Positions 50,476 through 59,404 of a stretch of 64,000 bases of DNA are shown here, one piece after another. The notes below the pieces were generated by a model. That model was not told the DNA's origin. It ran no database searches and was given only the letters and a program-made list of their open reading frames with translations. The stretch's first letter is position 1. Every line of letters starts with the position of its first letter. The stretch spans positions 1 through 64,000 of the forward strand of contig JAEZGH010000196.1 in assembly GCA_023417065.1 (NCBI GenBank). The letters run 5' to 3'. This stretch comes from Bacteroidota bacterium. GTDB taxonomy: Bacteria > Bacteroidota > Bacteroidia > Cytophagales > Cyclobacteriaceae. The position numbers were made by a program, and so were the translations under genes.

Positions 50476-52587
50476 TTACGAGAAGGCGTTGAATACGATG
50501 AAGGCGGAGACGTACGCCAGCACAGTCATGTACACCAATTGAATCATCGGCCACTTCCAGCCTCTGGTCTCGCGATAGACAACCGCGAGTGTACTCATAC
50601 ACTGCATGGCGAAGGTGTAGAACACCAGCAGGGACAGGCCTACTGCCGGAGTGAAACGAGGCTGACCGGTCACGGCGTCAACTTCTTCGCGCATGCGTTG
50701 TTTGATGGTGCTGTCGTCTTCGGCGCTGCTTCCGATACTGTATATGGTAGCCATAGTTCCCACGAAGACTTCACGAGCTGCGAATGAGGTGATGAGGGCG
50801 ATACCGATTTTCCAATCGTAGCCGAGAGGTCTGATAACAGGCTCAATGGATTTGCCGATGATACCGGCGTAGGAATTCTCAAGTTTAAGCGATGCGACGC
50901 GGTCTTCCAATTCTTCTTCTGACAGATCCGCGGGAGCAGTTTTCCGAACTTCCTCTTCAGCGAGGTCCATGCGGTCGCCGGGGCCATAGCTTGCGAGTAC
51001 CCATAGGATTATCGAGATCGCCAGGATGATTTTCCCCGCCTCAAAGACAAACGCTTTGGTTTTTTCGACGATGGTAAAACCTACGTTCGACCATTTCGGT
51101 ACGCGGTAAGCGGGAAGCTCCATGATCAGGAAGCTGCGTTCTTTCACTTTGATGATGAGTTTCATCACCCACGCCGACGCAATGGCAGCGACGAATCCCA
51201 GCAAGTAGAGTCCCATCAGGGCAAGACCCTGAAGGTTGAAAAATCCGAGCACCTTTTCTTCAGGTACGATGAGCGCAATGAGTATCGTGAAGATGGGCAG
51301 GCGGGCGGAACAACTCATCAGTGGAGTGACCATGATGGTGATGGTGCGTTCCTTCCAGTTGTCGATGGTGCGTGTTGCCATGATTGCCGGAATCGCACAG
51401 GCAACGCCTGACATCAACGGAACAACACTCTTCCCGTTAAGGCCGAATTTGCGCATGATCTTATCCATAAGGAAGACAACGCGGGCCATATATCCCGATT
51501 CTTCAAGGATGGAGATAAAGGCAAATAGAATGGCAATCTGCGGAACGAAGATGACGATGCCACCGATGCCGGGGACAATTCCTTCTGCGATAAGACTTGC
51601 CAACGGTCCTTCAGGAAGTGTTCTGCCCAGGTACGAACTAAGTGAAGCAAAGGACGCGTCGATAAAATCCATCGGAACCGTAGCCCACGGAAATATCGCC
51701 TGAAAGATCAGGAAGAGTACTCCGAAGAAGATCACGTAGCCCCAAACTTTGTGGGTGACGATGCGGTCGATGAGTGTAGTATTTTTCTTCCAGGCGGGAT
51801 CTGATGCTTTAAGTGTTATTGCAGTCAGCAGCGTCTGAATGTAGCTGTACCGTTGTATTGTTTCTGCACCCTGAAACTTCCCCGGGAAGAATTGATGTTT
51901 TTCACGAATGCCGGCGACCTGGTTTCTTTTATCCTCGGGCAGGAACTTCAATGATTCGGGTTGTTCGAGGAAGAGGTACGCCTCGTAGTCGTTGTCGACG
52001 CCGAGTTGGTGCCTTAGTTCCTGAACGGGTTGTTCGACCTCTTTCCACACCGGAAACACGGGTGTGGCAGCGGGTGCGTGCTGCTTCAGCAGTTCAGCTT
52101 TGAGTAACTCTATGCCGTCGCCTTTCCGGGCATTAACGGGCACCACGGGAACGCCCAGGCGTTTTGACAGTGTGTTGAGGTCGTAGCTTATTCCGGCCTT
52201 TGCCGCGAGATCCATCATGTTCAACACGAGGATCGTGGGCAGCCCCAGATCGATAACCTGGGTAAGCAATAGCAGCCCGCGTTTCAGATTCGTGGCATCG
52301 GCAACTACTACGACTTTTTCAGGAGTCTGGGGTGAATTGTGATTAAGCAGGTATTCTGAAACGATGCGCTCGTCGATACTGCGTGGATATATGCTGTAAA
52401 TTCCCGGGAGGTCGGTTATTTCGGCTGAAACGCCATTGCCGAGGCTGGTCAGGCCGGTTTTCTTATCGACGGTGACGCCGGGAAAGTTGCCGATCTTCTG
52501 ATTCAGTCCCGTAAGGTGATTGAAGAGGGAAGATTTACCCGAGTTAGGGTTTCCAACAAGCGCAATTCGTAACCTGCTCCCCGACAT
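50476..52587 (-). CDS. feoB: Ferrous iron transport protein B
   Basis: FeoB imports Fe2+ through the inner membrane. From ATG 52587 it has 703 residues: an N-terminal G domain with GNPNSGKSS (12-20), DLPGIYS and NMMD, a guanine-nucleotide dissociation region, and a C-terminal channel with two Gate segments. Its ATG overlaps the feoA stop by one base (TAATG). A longer reading from 52716 runs through feoA and is rejected. Confidence 0.95.
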   Translation of the reverse strand: MSGSRLRIALVGNPNSGKSSLFNHLTGLNQKIGNFPGVTVDKKTGLTSLGNGVSAEITDLPGIYSIYPRSIDERIVSEYLLNHNSPQTPEKVVVVADATNLKRGLLLLTQVIDLGLPTILVLNMMDLAAKAGISYDLNTLSKRLGVPVVPVNARKGDGIELLKAELLKQHAPAATPVFPVWKEVEQPVQELRHQLGVDNDYEAYLFLEQPESLKFLPEDKRNQVAGIREKHQFFPGKFQGAETIQRYSYIQTLLTAITLKASDPAWKKNTTLIDRIVTHKVWGYVIFFGVLFLIFQAIFPWATVPMDFIDASFASLSSYLGRTLPEGPLASLIAEGIVPGIGGIVIFVPQIAILFAFISILEESGYMARVVFLMDKIMRKFGLNGKSVVPLMSGVACAIPAIMATRTIDNWKERTITIMVTPLMSCSARLPIFTILIALIVPEEKVLGFFNLQGLALMGLYLLGFVAAIASAWVMKLIIKVKERSFLIMELPAYRVPKWSNVGFTIVEKTKAFVFEAGKIILAISIILWVLASYGPGDRMDLAEEEVRKTAPADLSEEELEDRVASLKLENSYAGIIGKSIEPVIRPLGYDWKIGIALITSFAAREVFVGTMATIYSIGSSAEDDSTIKQRMREEVDAVTGQPRFTPAVGLSLLVFYTFAMQCMSTLAVVYRETRGWKWPMIQLVYMTVLAYVSAFIVFNAFS

Positions 52588-52820
52588 TAATTCATAATTG
52601 AAATAGTAGCAGCTTCTTCCAGTCGCAGGGAGAGTTCGTAACCAGAAACGCTGATACAGATTGGATCCCCAAGGGGCGCTGAGAAATTGAACTTTACCGG
52701 AGCTCCGGGCAGGCAACCCATTTCCATCAGTTTGATAGACAGATAATCGTCAGTAAAACCCGTCACAATCCCTACTTCCCCCGGCTGCATTTGCGCGACA
52801 TTTCTACCCGTGGTTGCCAT
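52587..52820 (-). CDS. feoA: Ferrous iron transport protein A
   Basis: FeoA is a small SH3-like cytoplasmic partner of FeoB. The 77 residues contain GEVGIVTGFTDDYLSIKLMEMGCLPGAPVKF and the second strand set GDPICISVSGYELSLRLEEA. It is the first gene of the feoAB operon, preceded by a perfect -7 element. Confidence 0.93.
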   Translation of the reverse strand: MATTGRNVAQMQPGEVGIVTGFTDDYLSIKLMEMGCLPGAPVKFNFSAPLGDPICISVSGYELSLRLEEAATISIMN

Positions 52821-52851
52821 CAGTCCTTAATTAGATTAATTTTAAACAAGG

Positions 52852-52859
52852 CAAATATA
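52852..52859 (-). promoter_or_regulatory. -7 promoter element of feoAB
   Basis: TATATTTG on the minus strand; a TTG lies 20 bases upstream as -33, within TTGGATTCCAA (52872-52882), a short interrupted palindrome. The leader to the feoA ATG is about 25-30 bases. Iron control is expected for feoAB, but no clear Fur box is seen. Confidence 0.55.
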
Positions 52860-52916
52860 TGGGTGGTTCCTTTGGATTCCAATGATTTATATCAGATTAA
52901 ACCTCGAACAACACCT

Positions 52917-53081
52917 ATGGCAAAAAAGGATATAAAACAGGTAAAGAAAGACGGCAAGCGGTCGAAGAAGGCCAAACCTGCAGCTCCTGCGCCGCAGAAG
53001 GTGGAAGCCGAGAATGCCTCCGAAGACTTCGGCGGGATGAACATGGACAACTTCCGCCGGAACCTGGGAGGATGTGGCTAG
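52917..53081 (+). CDS. 54-residue basic peptide with GGCG tail
   Basis: From ATG 52917 the product starts MAKKDIKQVKKDGKRSKKAK, continues through an Ala/Pro-rich stretch and an acidic patch, and ends NMDNFRRNLGGCG. It has no signal peptide. It lies between feoA (divergent) and murF-alr (convergent, stops overlapping by four bases). The basic-acidic layout and the constant-looking C-terminal end suggest a real small gene rather than chance. A role in RNA or nucleic-acid binding, or as a modified peptide, is speculation. Confidence 0.6.
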   Translation: MAKKDIKQVKKDGKRSKKAKPAAPAPQKVEAENASEDFGGMNMDNFRRNLGGCG

Positions 53082-55543
53082 AGGCTTTCGGCCACGAAAA
53101 CACGCTTGATACGTTCACTTGTCGAGGTCAGGATTTCGTAGGGGATTGTTCCGATCCAGTCGGCTACGTGCTGAATGGGCAGATCCCGGCCGAAGATGAT
53201 GACCTCGTCTCCTTCGGCTACCTCGAGTCCTGTGACGTCGACCATCGTCATGTCCATACAGACATTTCCTACTACGGGAGCCAGCGCTCCGTTTATCAGT
53301 ACCTTTCCCTTGCCGCGGCTGAACGCGCGGCTGAAACCATCGGCATAACCGATAGCGATGGTGGCGATGGCCATATCGTGTTTTGCTACGCCGCGCCGGC
53401 CATAGCCAATCGTTTCGCCTGCCGGAATATGTTTAATCTGGGATACGATGGTTTTTAATGTAGCCACGGGTCTGAGATCCGTTCCCGACATGGCGGTGGG
53501 ATCCACGCCGTATAGCCCGATACCCAGGCGCACCATATCGAACTGCAGTTCCGGGAAGCGGAGGATACCTGAAGAGTTCAGGATGTGGAACAGAGGCTTG
53601 TATCCGATTGCCCGGGCAATGCGTTCCGCACCGTCGCGGAAAAGGGTTGCCTGCCTTTCCGAAAAAGCGTCCTGCGATGCCTCATCGGCCGCAGCGAGAT
53701 GCGTGAATATAGAAACTACTTCTATGTTGGGATTTGCTGCCAGTACACGGATGAGTTCGTCGACCTGATGGGGCTCAAAACCGAGGCGTCGCATGCCGGT
53801 ATCCAGCTTTACGTGAACACGGCATTTCCTGCCGTCGAGGAAGGTAATCAGGCTTCTGAGGAATCTGAAGCTGTATACCTCCGGCTCCAGCCGGTAGGCC
53901 AGGAGTTGTTCGAAGCTTTCTTCCGCGGCGTTCATCACCATAATGGGAAGGCTGATATTGCTTTTTCGCAAGTCCACTCCTTCGTCGGGATAAGCGACAC
54001 CGAGGTAGTCGGCCCGATGGTATTGAAGGAGGCTGGCGATCTCGTTGCTTCCGCTACCGTAAGCAAAAGCTTTTACCATCACCATTACGCGGGTCGTTTT
54101 ATGTAAACGTGATTTCGCCGCATTGAAATTATTCACCAGCGCACCCAGGTCGATTTCCATGACGGTGCCGTGAATCTTCCGTTGAAGTTTGCTGGTGATC
54201 TTTTCAAATCCGAATACTCTGGCGCCTTTTACGAGGATGACTTCGTTGCCGAAATCATCCGGTTTGAGCTGCTCCAGAAACGCCTCCGTATGCTGAAAGA
54301 AACGGCTGTCAGTTCCGGTAGCAAAAGCATCCTTGTGCTCGTACAGTGCCGGACCGATACCGATGATACGGTCAATATGCGATTCCCGGATTAGGGCAGC
54401 GATATTCCTGACGAGTTCGTGGGGCTCAAGGCCGGACTCATGTATGTCGGACAGAATTACTGTCTTTTTCTTTTTCTGAACCTGATTGGAAAGAAACTGA
54501 AGGCTTATTTCTAGTCCGGCGAGGTCGTTGTTGTAGCTGTCATCAATGATCTGGCATTGGTTGATGCCATCCTTGAGTTCGAGGCGCATAGGCACCGACT
54601 TCAGGCTCCTGACGTCCTTCTGGATAGTTTCAGGTGAGACTCCCAGATGCAGGAGGGTGCTGACGACATGAAAGCAGTTTTCCACCGAAGCGGCATCCTG
54701 AAAGGGGAGTTCCAATTCAAAGGAGGTCTCCTTTGATGTAAGCGTATACGTGTTTCCGGCTTTGCTGAGCTTCAAGTCGGCGCTCGCCGAAAAGCCCCAC
54801 GAAAAGGATGGGATTCCGCTTTGCACAACGGCACTATGTATGGGCTGGTGGTCGGCGCAATAGATCAGCCGCCGGACATTCCGGAACAGCTTCAATTTCT
54901 CATTCACCTTGGATTCCCGGTTTGGAAATCCTTCATTATGAGCGGGACCAATATTTGTGAAGATGCCTATTGATGGCTTGATGATGGCCTCCAGCTTTTC
55001 CATTTCACCAACGGTGGAGATGCCCGCTTCGAAGATCCCAATGGTGTGGTACGGCTGAATCTGCCAGACCGACAACGGTACGCCTACTTGTGAATTATAG
55101 CTCCCCGGGTTTTTTGCGACGACTTCAGTCCGCGACAAGACCTGGAACAGCCATTCCTTGATGATGGTCTTGCCATTGCTTCCGGTGATTCCTATTACGG
55201 GAATGTCAAAAGCGGAGCGGTGGTAGGCAGCAATTGCCTGGAGTGCGGCGACTCCACTGGGCACCTCAAGAAAACCTGCGCCGGGGTAGTTCTGATACTC
55301 CGGGAGGGTTTCGACCACGAAGAAGCGTACGCCCTGGTCATAAAGGGCGTGGATATATTGGTGTCCGTCGTGGCGGGCGCCGCGAATGGCAAAAAACAAT
55401 CCTCCGGACGAGACCACCGCCTTTCGGCTATCGAGTATGAGCGCGGAGATGGTGCGGTCCTCGTAATCGCCAAAAATGCTCCCCTGGGTAATCTCAGGCA
55501 GCAGGGAAAACCTGATCCGCGCTTTAGTGGAGTCTTGAACCAT
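53078..55543 (-). CDS. murF-alr: Bifunctional MurF ligase and alanine racemase
   Basis: The protein joins two peptidoglycan-precursor enzymes. The first ~440 residues are MurF (UDP-MurNAc-tripeptide:D-Ala-D-Ala ligase), with the ATP loop GITGSNGKT and later DDSYNNDLAG. The rest is alanine racemase, opening VMEIDLGALVNNF with the PLP Lys in VMVKAFAYGSG, and GYADGFSRAF and NVCMDMTMVDVTG near the end. The fusion is characteristic of Bacteroidota. The start is set at ATG 55543 (821 residues); ATG 55597 is possible and would deepen the overlap with csaA from 20 to 74 bases. Confidence 0.93.
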   Translation of the reverse strand: MVQDSTKARIRFSLLPEITQGSIFGDYEDRTISALILDSRKAVVSSGGLFFAIRGARHDGHQYIHALYDQGVRFFVVETLPEYQNYPGAGFLEVPSGVAALQAIAAYHRSAFDIPVIGITGSNGKTIIKEWLFQVLSRTEVVAKNPGSYNSQVGVPLSVWQIQPYHTIGIFEAGISTVGEMEKLEAIIKPSIGIFTNIGPAHNEGFPNRESKVNEKLKLFRNVRRLIYCADHQPIHSAVVQSGIPSFSWGFSASADLKLSKAGNTYTLTSKETSFELELPFQDAASVENCFHVVSTLLHLGVSPETIQKDVRSLKSVPMRLELKDGINQCQIIDDSYNNDLAGLEISLQFLSNQVQKKKKTVILSDIHESGLEPHELVRNIAALIRESHIDRIIGIGPALYEHKDAFATGTDSRFFQHTEAFLEQLKPDDFGNEVILVKGARVFGFEKITSKLQRKIHGTVMEIDLGALVNNFNAAKSRLHKTTRVMVMVKAFAYGSGSNEIASLLQYHRADYLGVAYPDEGVDLRKSNISLPIMVMNAAEESFEQLLAYRLEPEVYSFRFLRSLITFLDGRKCRVHVKLDTGMRRLGFEPHQVDELIRVLAANPNIEVVSIFTHLAAADEASQDAFSERQATLFRDGAERIARAIGYKPLFHILNSSGILRFPELQFDMVRLGIGLYGVDPTAMSGTDLRPVATLKTIVSQIKHIPAGETIGYGRRGVAKHDMAIATIAIGYADGFSRAFSRGKGKVLINGALAPVVGNVCMDMTMVDVTGLEVAEGDEVIIFGRDLPIQHVADWIGTIPYEILTSTSERIKRVFVAESL

Positions 55544-55853
55544 TGGGAACGGGTTTATCGACGATGGAGAGAACAATTTTTCCGTCTGAGTCTGCAAACC
55601 CTGTTACCAGGACCTCGGATTTGAATCCGGCGATCTTCTTTGGGGGAAAGTTGGTAACGCAGATAACTTGTTTTCCGATGAGTGTTTCGGGGGTATAGTG
55701 ACCCGTGATCTGGGCGCTGGACTGCTTAATGCCGATTTCGCCAAGGTCGACCCAGACTTTGATCGCCGGTTTGCGGGCCTCGGGGAAGGGTTCAGCCTTT
55801 ATTATCGTACCGGCGCGAAGCTCAACCTTCAAAAAATCATCAAATGACAGCAT
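55524..55853 (-). CDS. csaA: CsaA-like tRNA-binding domain protein
   Basis: From ATG 55853 the product is 109 residues with the OB-fold pattern of CsaA: VELRAGTIIKAEPFPEARKPAIKVWVDLG, GIKQSSAQITGHYT and QVICVTNFPPKKIAGFKSEVL. The family binds tRNA and has chaperone-like activity. The ATG is preceded after four bases by TATCTTTC, a -7-like element, which argues against the upstream ATG at 55871. It overlaps murF-alr by 20 bases. Confidence 0.88.
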   Translation of the reverse strand: MLSFDDFLKVELRAGTIIKAEPFPEARKPAIKVWVDLGEIGIKQSSAQITGHYTPETLIGKQVICVTNFPPKKIAGFKSEVLVTGFADSDGKIVLSIVDKPVPNGSRLH

Positions 55854-55857
55854 GGGC

Positions 55858-55865
55858 GAAAGATA
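55858..55865 (-). promoter_or_regulatory. -7-like element of csaA
   Basis: TATCTTTC on the minus strand differs from TAnnTTTG in its last base and ends four bases before the csaA ATG, another leaderless arrangement. Confidence 0.4.
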
Positions 55866-56034
55866 AATCACAGACCTACCGGATTACTATGTTGGAAAAA
55901 ATTTCTTAAACCGGGTAGCTGTTCCAACAATCTCTTGTTAAAAATGTGTTAATAGTACATAAATTGTGTACTTTTCGGAAACAAAAAATTTAATTCGGCC
56001 GTTTGACATTAACCACCACCTGAGCCCGGCTCCT

Positions 56035-56388
56035 ATGAAGAACGCCCTTCATTTAACGCTTCTGATCCTGATGCTGTCCGGCGCAGCAAGTGCAGCTTAT
56101 GGACAGGAATCCGGATCTCCGAGCTTCGAAAGCTATGATTTGGAAAACCTGGTTGAGCGTGACAGGGTTCTTCCATCAGGAGGTGCCGGCGATCCTCCCC
56201 GCCAAACCGTCAGGCCTCAGCGCGATTCGGTGGAAATTCTAACGCCAAAGCGAAATATCTTCAAGCCTTCCGCGGTTGTCCCCAAAGACGAAAGCAAGCC
56301 CAAGAATCAAAGCGACGATTCAATTCTATCCTTCAACTTCCTCTATTACCTGATCCAGAAATATAAGATGCAGGATATTCTGGAGTAG
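56035..56388 (+). CDS. Secreted hypothetical protein
   Basis: From ATG 56035 the precursor has 117 residues: a signal peptide (LTLLILMLSGAASAAYGQ), a Pro/Arg/Ser-rich, probably disordered middle and a short amphipathic end (ILSFNFLYYLIQKYKMQDIL). It is not a lipoprotein. I do not recognise the family. The TonB receptor follows 38 bases later with its own -7 element, so they may be separate units. Confidence 0.65.
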   Translation: MKNALHLTLLILMLSGAASAAYGQESGSPSFESYDLENLVERDRVLPSGGAGDPPRQTVRPQRDSVEILTPKRNIFKPSAVVPKDESKPKNQSDDSILSFNFLYYLIQKYKMQDILE

Positions 56389-56413
56389 GAATTCCTTTTT
56401 ACTCTCCAATTTC

Positions 56414-56421
56414 TATATTTG
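56414..56421 (+). promoter_or_regulatory. -7 promoter element of the TonB receptor gene
   Basis: TATATTTG is a perfect TAnnTTTG match and ends five bases before the ATG at 56427, so the mRNA would be leaderless or nearly so. Confidence 0.6.
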
Positions 56422-56435
56422 CAACCATGTTGCAA
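56419..56435. promoter_or_regulatory. 7-3-7 inverted repeat, candidate Fur-family operator
   Basis: TTGCAAC and GTTGCAA are exact reverse complements with CAT between them. The element overlaps the end of the -7 box and the start codon of the TonB receptor, an ideal place for repression. The half-site length and spacing resemble Fur/Zur-type operators; identity of the regulator is inferred. The Fur homologue at 45830-46249 is a candidate. Confidence 0.55.
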
Positions 56436-58805
56436 GTAGGGGTTCCGGCGTGGATACTATTATTTTCATTCACCTTTCTGACCGCCCATTCACAGGATTG
56501 TGATCATGTGTTGCGGGGGCTGGTAGAAGACACTCAGGGAGAGAAGCTTCCCGGAGCCACAGTGATGTTGGTCGGCTCCGACAGAGGCACCGTCACGCAG
56601 GCGGATGGGACGTTTGAACTTACACACCTGTGTGCAGGCCAATACACCATTCGCGTCCGGTATGTAGGCTATGAAGATCAGCAGATCACTGTTCGCATTC
56701 CATCGACCCGCCTGTATATTATCCAGCTGAAACCAGCAGTCAGTGTATTGCACGACATTGTTATCGAGGGTTCGCATTCGCGGACACACGCACTGAGTCA
56801 ATCGATCAGCATAGTATCAGACGCTGAACTGATGCCGCATCGCGGGAAATCACTTGGCGAAATGCTTCAGAATGTTCAGGGAGTTACGAACATTATGTCG
56901 GGACCCGGAATCTTCAAGCCCGTGATACAGGGCCTGCACAGTCAACGTGTATTAGTGCTCAACAATGGATTACGGCAGGAAGGGCAGCAATGGGGCGTTG
57001 ATCATGCCCCCGAGATAGACCCATTTGTCGCATCGGAAATTGAAGTCGTTCGCGGAGCGGAAGCCGTGCGATATGGATCAGAAGCTATGGGCGGAGTAAT
57101 CATCGTGAACGCTGCTCCACTGCATTATTCTCCGGGGTTCGGAGGCGAGTTGTCCGCCCCGGTTGCGTCTAACAACCGCATGGGAGCCTTCTCAGGTATG
57201 CTGGAAGGGGGTCTCAAAGGCAGACAATCGCTGGCATGGCGTATACAGGGTACGTTGAAGCGCGGCGGAGATTATCACAGTCCCGACTACCAATTGTCGA
57301 ATACAGGCACCCGCGAGTACAACGCCAGCGCAGCCATAGGATGGAAAAAGGGGTCTACTGAAGCAAGCCTTTTCATGAGCAGCTTCAACACAAGTCTTGG
57401 AATCCTGCGCAGCGCTCACAGCGGAAACCTCAACGACTTGCAAAGTTCTATTGAAAACAAAAAACCGTGGTACATCCGCGATTTCACATATGACATCGAA
57501 AACCCGCGTCAGAAAGTCGGGCACCATCTTGTGAAAGCAGTACTTGAAAGCAAGCTTGAAAACATTGGCAACCTCAAGGTCGTGTACGGGGGTCAATTCA
57601 ATGACCGCGAAGAATATGATATCCGCCGCGACAAGCAGAACATACCAGCGCTTTCGCTTGACCTTTTTACGCATTCCGTCGACGTGACGCTTGATCATGA
57701 TAAAGATCGCTGGAGCGGCACAGTAGGGTTAAGTGGAATTGCTCGTGACAATCGGAATAAGACGGGAATCGGCCTTCTGCCAACGTACAGCCAGTACGCA
57801 GGAGGGATTTTCATATTTGAGAAATACCGCAAGGGCAAATGGATCCACGAATTTGGTGCGCGACTCGACCATCAGAATCTTCAGCCGAGGATGTACCAGG
57901 ATCGTGTTCTTCTGGAGCCGTCATACAACTTCACCTTTGGGTCGGCGACTGTGGGAAGCGCTGTTTATATTGGCGATCACTCGCGCCTTTCTTCCAACCT
58001 GGGCGTATCAACGCGTGCACCACAGGTTAACGAACTGTTTAGTCAGGGTTTACATCACGGTTCAGCCGCTATTGAGGAAGGCCTGCTCCTGAAGAACGGA
58101 GTCATCGATCCTGATGCCTCTTCAATTGCTACTGAGCGCTCATGGAAATGGTCGACGAGCCTGCAGCATTTCCGTGACAGGTTTTCATTTGAGCTGACCG
58201 GGTACCTGAATTATTTCAACAACTACATCTACCTTACGCCGTATGAGAGTCGCCTGACCATTCGCGGGTATTTCCCGGTATTTCACTATTTGCAGACGAC
58301 AGCATTGCTCGCGGGCGGTGACTTTTCCGCCGAGGTGAAACTCACAGACCGGTGGAGCTGGTCAGGAAAGGCATCTTATGTGATGGCAGAAGATCGTGAA
58401 ACGTCGGATCGTTTGCCCCTTATTCCACCGGCTGAAATCGAAAATCAAATATCCTACGCGTTTCCGCGAATTGGAAACTGGAAGAGTATTGAAGCGCGAA
58501 TCTTTTCACGCACCGCCTTGAAGCAGACCCGTGCCCCGCAGACCATTTATCCTGCCGATATCGCGGAGAGCCCTGTCAGCGGAACGTTTGATTTTATGGC
58601 ACCACCTGATGGCTATACGCTTATTGGCATAGATCTCACGGCCCACCTTACTTTGGGTAACCGGGAATTCACACTGAATGCAAGTGTTGACAACCTCCTG
58701 AATACGGCATATAGGAACTATTTGAACCGGCTTCGGTACTTTGCGGATGAGCCCGGACGAAATTTCAGCATTCGCGTAAACTATAAATTCCACTCACATG
58801 ACTAG
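56427..58805 (+). CDS. TonB-dependent outer membrane receptor
   Basis: The 792-residue protein has a signal peptide (FSFTFLTAHSQ), a carboxypeptidase-regulatory-like domain (about 28-105), a plug with LGEMLQNVQGVTNIMSG and VVRGAEAVRYGSEAMGGVI, and a long beta-barrel ending in alternating aromatic strands. It imports a scarce nutrient, probably a metal complex, using TonB energy. The barrel segment VNELFSQGLHHGSAAIEEG is His-containing, as in zinc and heme receptors. Its stop overlaps the downstream lipoprotein by eight bases, so they form an operon. Confidence 0.93.
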   Translation: MLQVGVPAWILLFSFTFLTAHSQDCDHVLRGLVEDTQGEKLPGATVMLVGSDRGTVTQADGTFELTHLCAGQYTIRVRYVGYEDQQITVRIPSTRLYIIQLKPAVSVLHDIVIEGSHSRTHALSQSISIVSDAELMPHRGKSLGEMLQNVQGVTNIMSGPGIFKPVIQGLHSQRVLVLNNGLRQEGQQWGVDHAPEIDPFVASEIEVVRGAEAVRYGSEAMGGVIIVNAAPLHYSPGFGGELSAPVASNNRMGAFSGMLEGGLKGRQSLAWRIQGTLKRGGDYHSPDYQLSNTGTREYNASAAIGWKKGSTEASLFMSSFNTSLGILRSAHSGNLNDLQSSIENKKPWYIRDFTYDIENPRQKVGHHLVKAVLESKLENIGNLKVVYGGQFNDREEYDIRRDKQNIPALSLDLFTHSVDVTLDHDKDRWSGTVGLSGIARDNRNKTGIGLLPTYSQYAGGIFIFEKYRKGKWIHEFGARLDHQNLQPRMYQDRVLLEPSYNFTFGSATVGSAVYIGDHSRLSSNLGVSTRAPQVNELFSQGLHHGSAAIEEGLLLKNGVIDPDASSIATERSWKWSTSLQHFRDRFSFELTGYLNYFNNYIYLTPYESRLTIRGYFPVFHYLQTTALLAGGDFSAEVKLTDRWSWSGKASYVMAEDRETSDRLPLIPPAEIENQISYAFPRIGNWKSIEARIFSRTALKQTRAPQTIYPADIAESPVSGTFDFMAPPDGYTLIGIDLTAHLTLGNREFTLNASVDNLLNTAYRNYLNRLRYFADEPGRNFSIRVNYKFHSHD

Positions 58806-59382
58806 GCATTTTGGAAAAGCACTTTCATTCCTCCTTCTTTCAGCGTTCATTTTTATCGCGGGATGCAACGACAGCGATCCCGTTCCCGCAAATGAAAACG
58901 AGCTGATCACGATGCTGAAGCTCACCTTTCGAATGCGGGAACACGATGGGACGCCGGTGGATGCGGATCCTGTGACGTTCACCTGGCGGGACGCAGACGG
59001 CCCTGGGCCCGGCGCACCGATGGCAGACGAAATACATCTTGAAGCAAATGCAACGTATGCGCTGGAGCTACAGGTCCTGGACGAGTCAAAAAATCCTGTT
59101 GAAGACATCAGCGCGGAGATCCGCGAAGAGGACGAGGAGCATCAGTTCTTCTTTGTAATCAGTGGAGTTGACGCGGCGGTAGTTTACGACGATGAAGACG
59201 GTAACGGAAATCCGGTTGGCCTGACCAGCGTAGTCGAAACCGGTGCCGCGGGAGCGGGGTCGCTGAATGTAATCCTGCGTCACGAACTGAATAAAAGCGG
59301 TGCGGGTGTGCGTTCCGGAAACCCCGCCAATGCAGGTGGCGAAACTGACCTTGATGTTACGTTCGACGTAACCATTCAGTAA
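58798..59382 (+). CDS. Lipoprotein partner of the TonB receptor
   Basis: The 194-residue precursor has the lipobox IAGC (Cys23). The mature domain is a beta-rich fold very acidic in places (IREEDEEHQFFFVISG, DDEDGNGNP) and ends in alternating strands (GETDLDVTFDVTIQ). The pattern with EEHQFFF is one I associate with small lipoproteins encoded next to TonB receptors in Bacteroidota. It may bind the imported substrate at the outer membrane. The eight-base overlap supports a joint function. Confidence 0.75.
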   Translation: MTRHFGKALSFLLLSAFIFIAGCNDSDPVPANENELITMLKLTFRMREHDGTPVDADPVTFTWRDADGPGPGAPMADEIHLEANATYALELQVLDESKNPVEDISAEIREEDEEHQFFFVISGVDAAVVYDDEDGNGNPVGLTSVVETGAAGAGSLNVILRHELNKSGAGVRSGNPANAGGETDLDVTFDVTIQ

Positions 59383-59404
59383 GGGTCAGCGGATCGAGGA
59401 GGCG

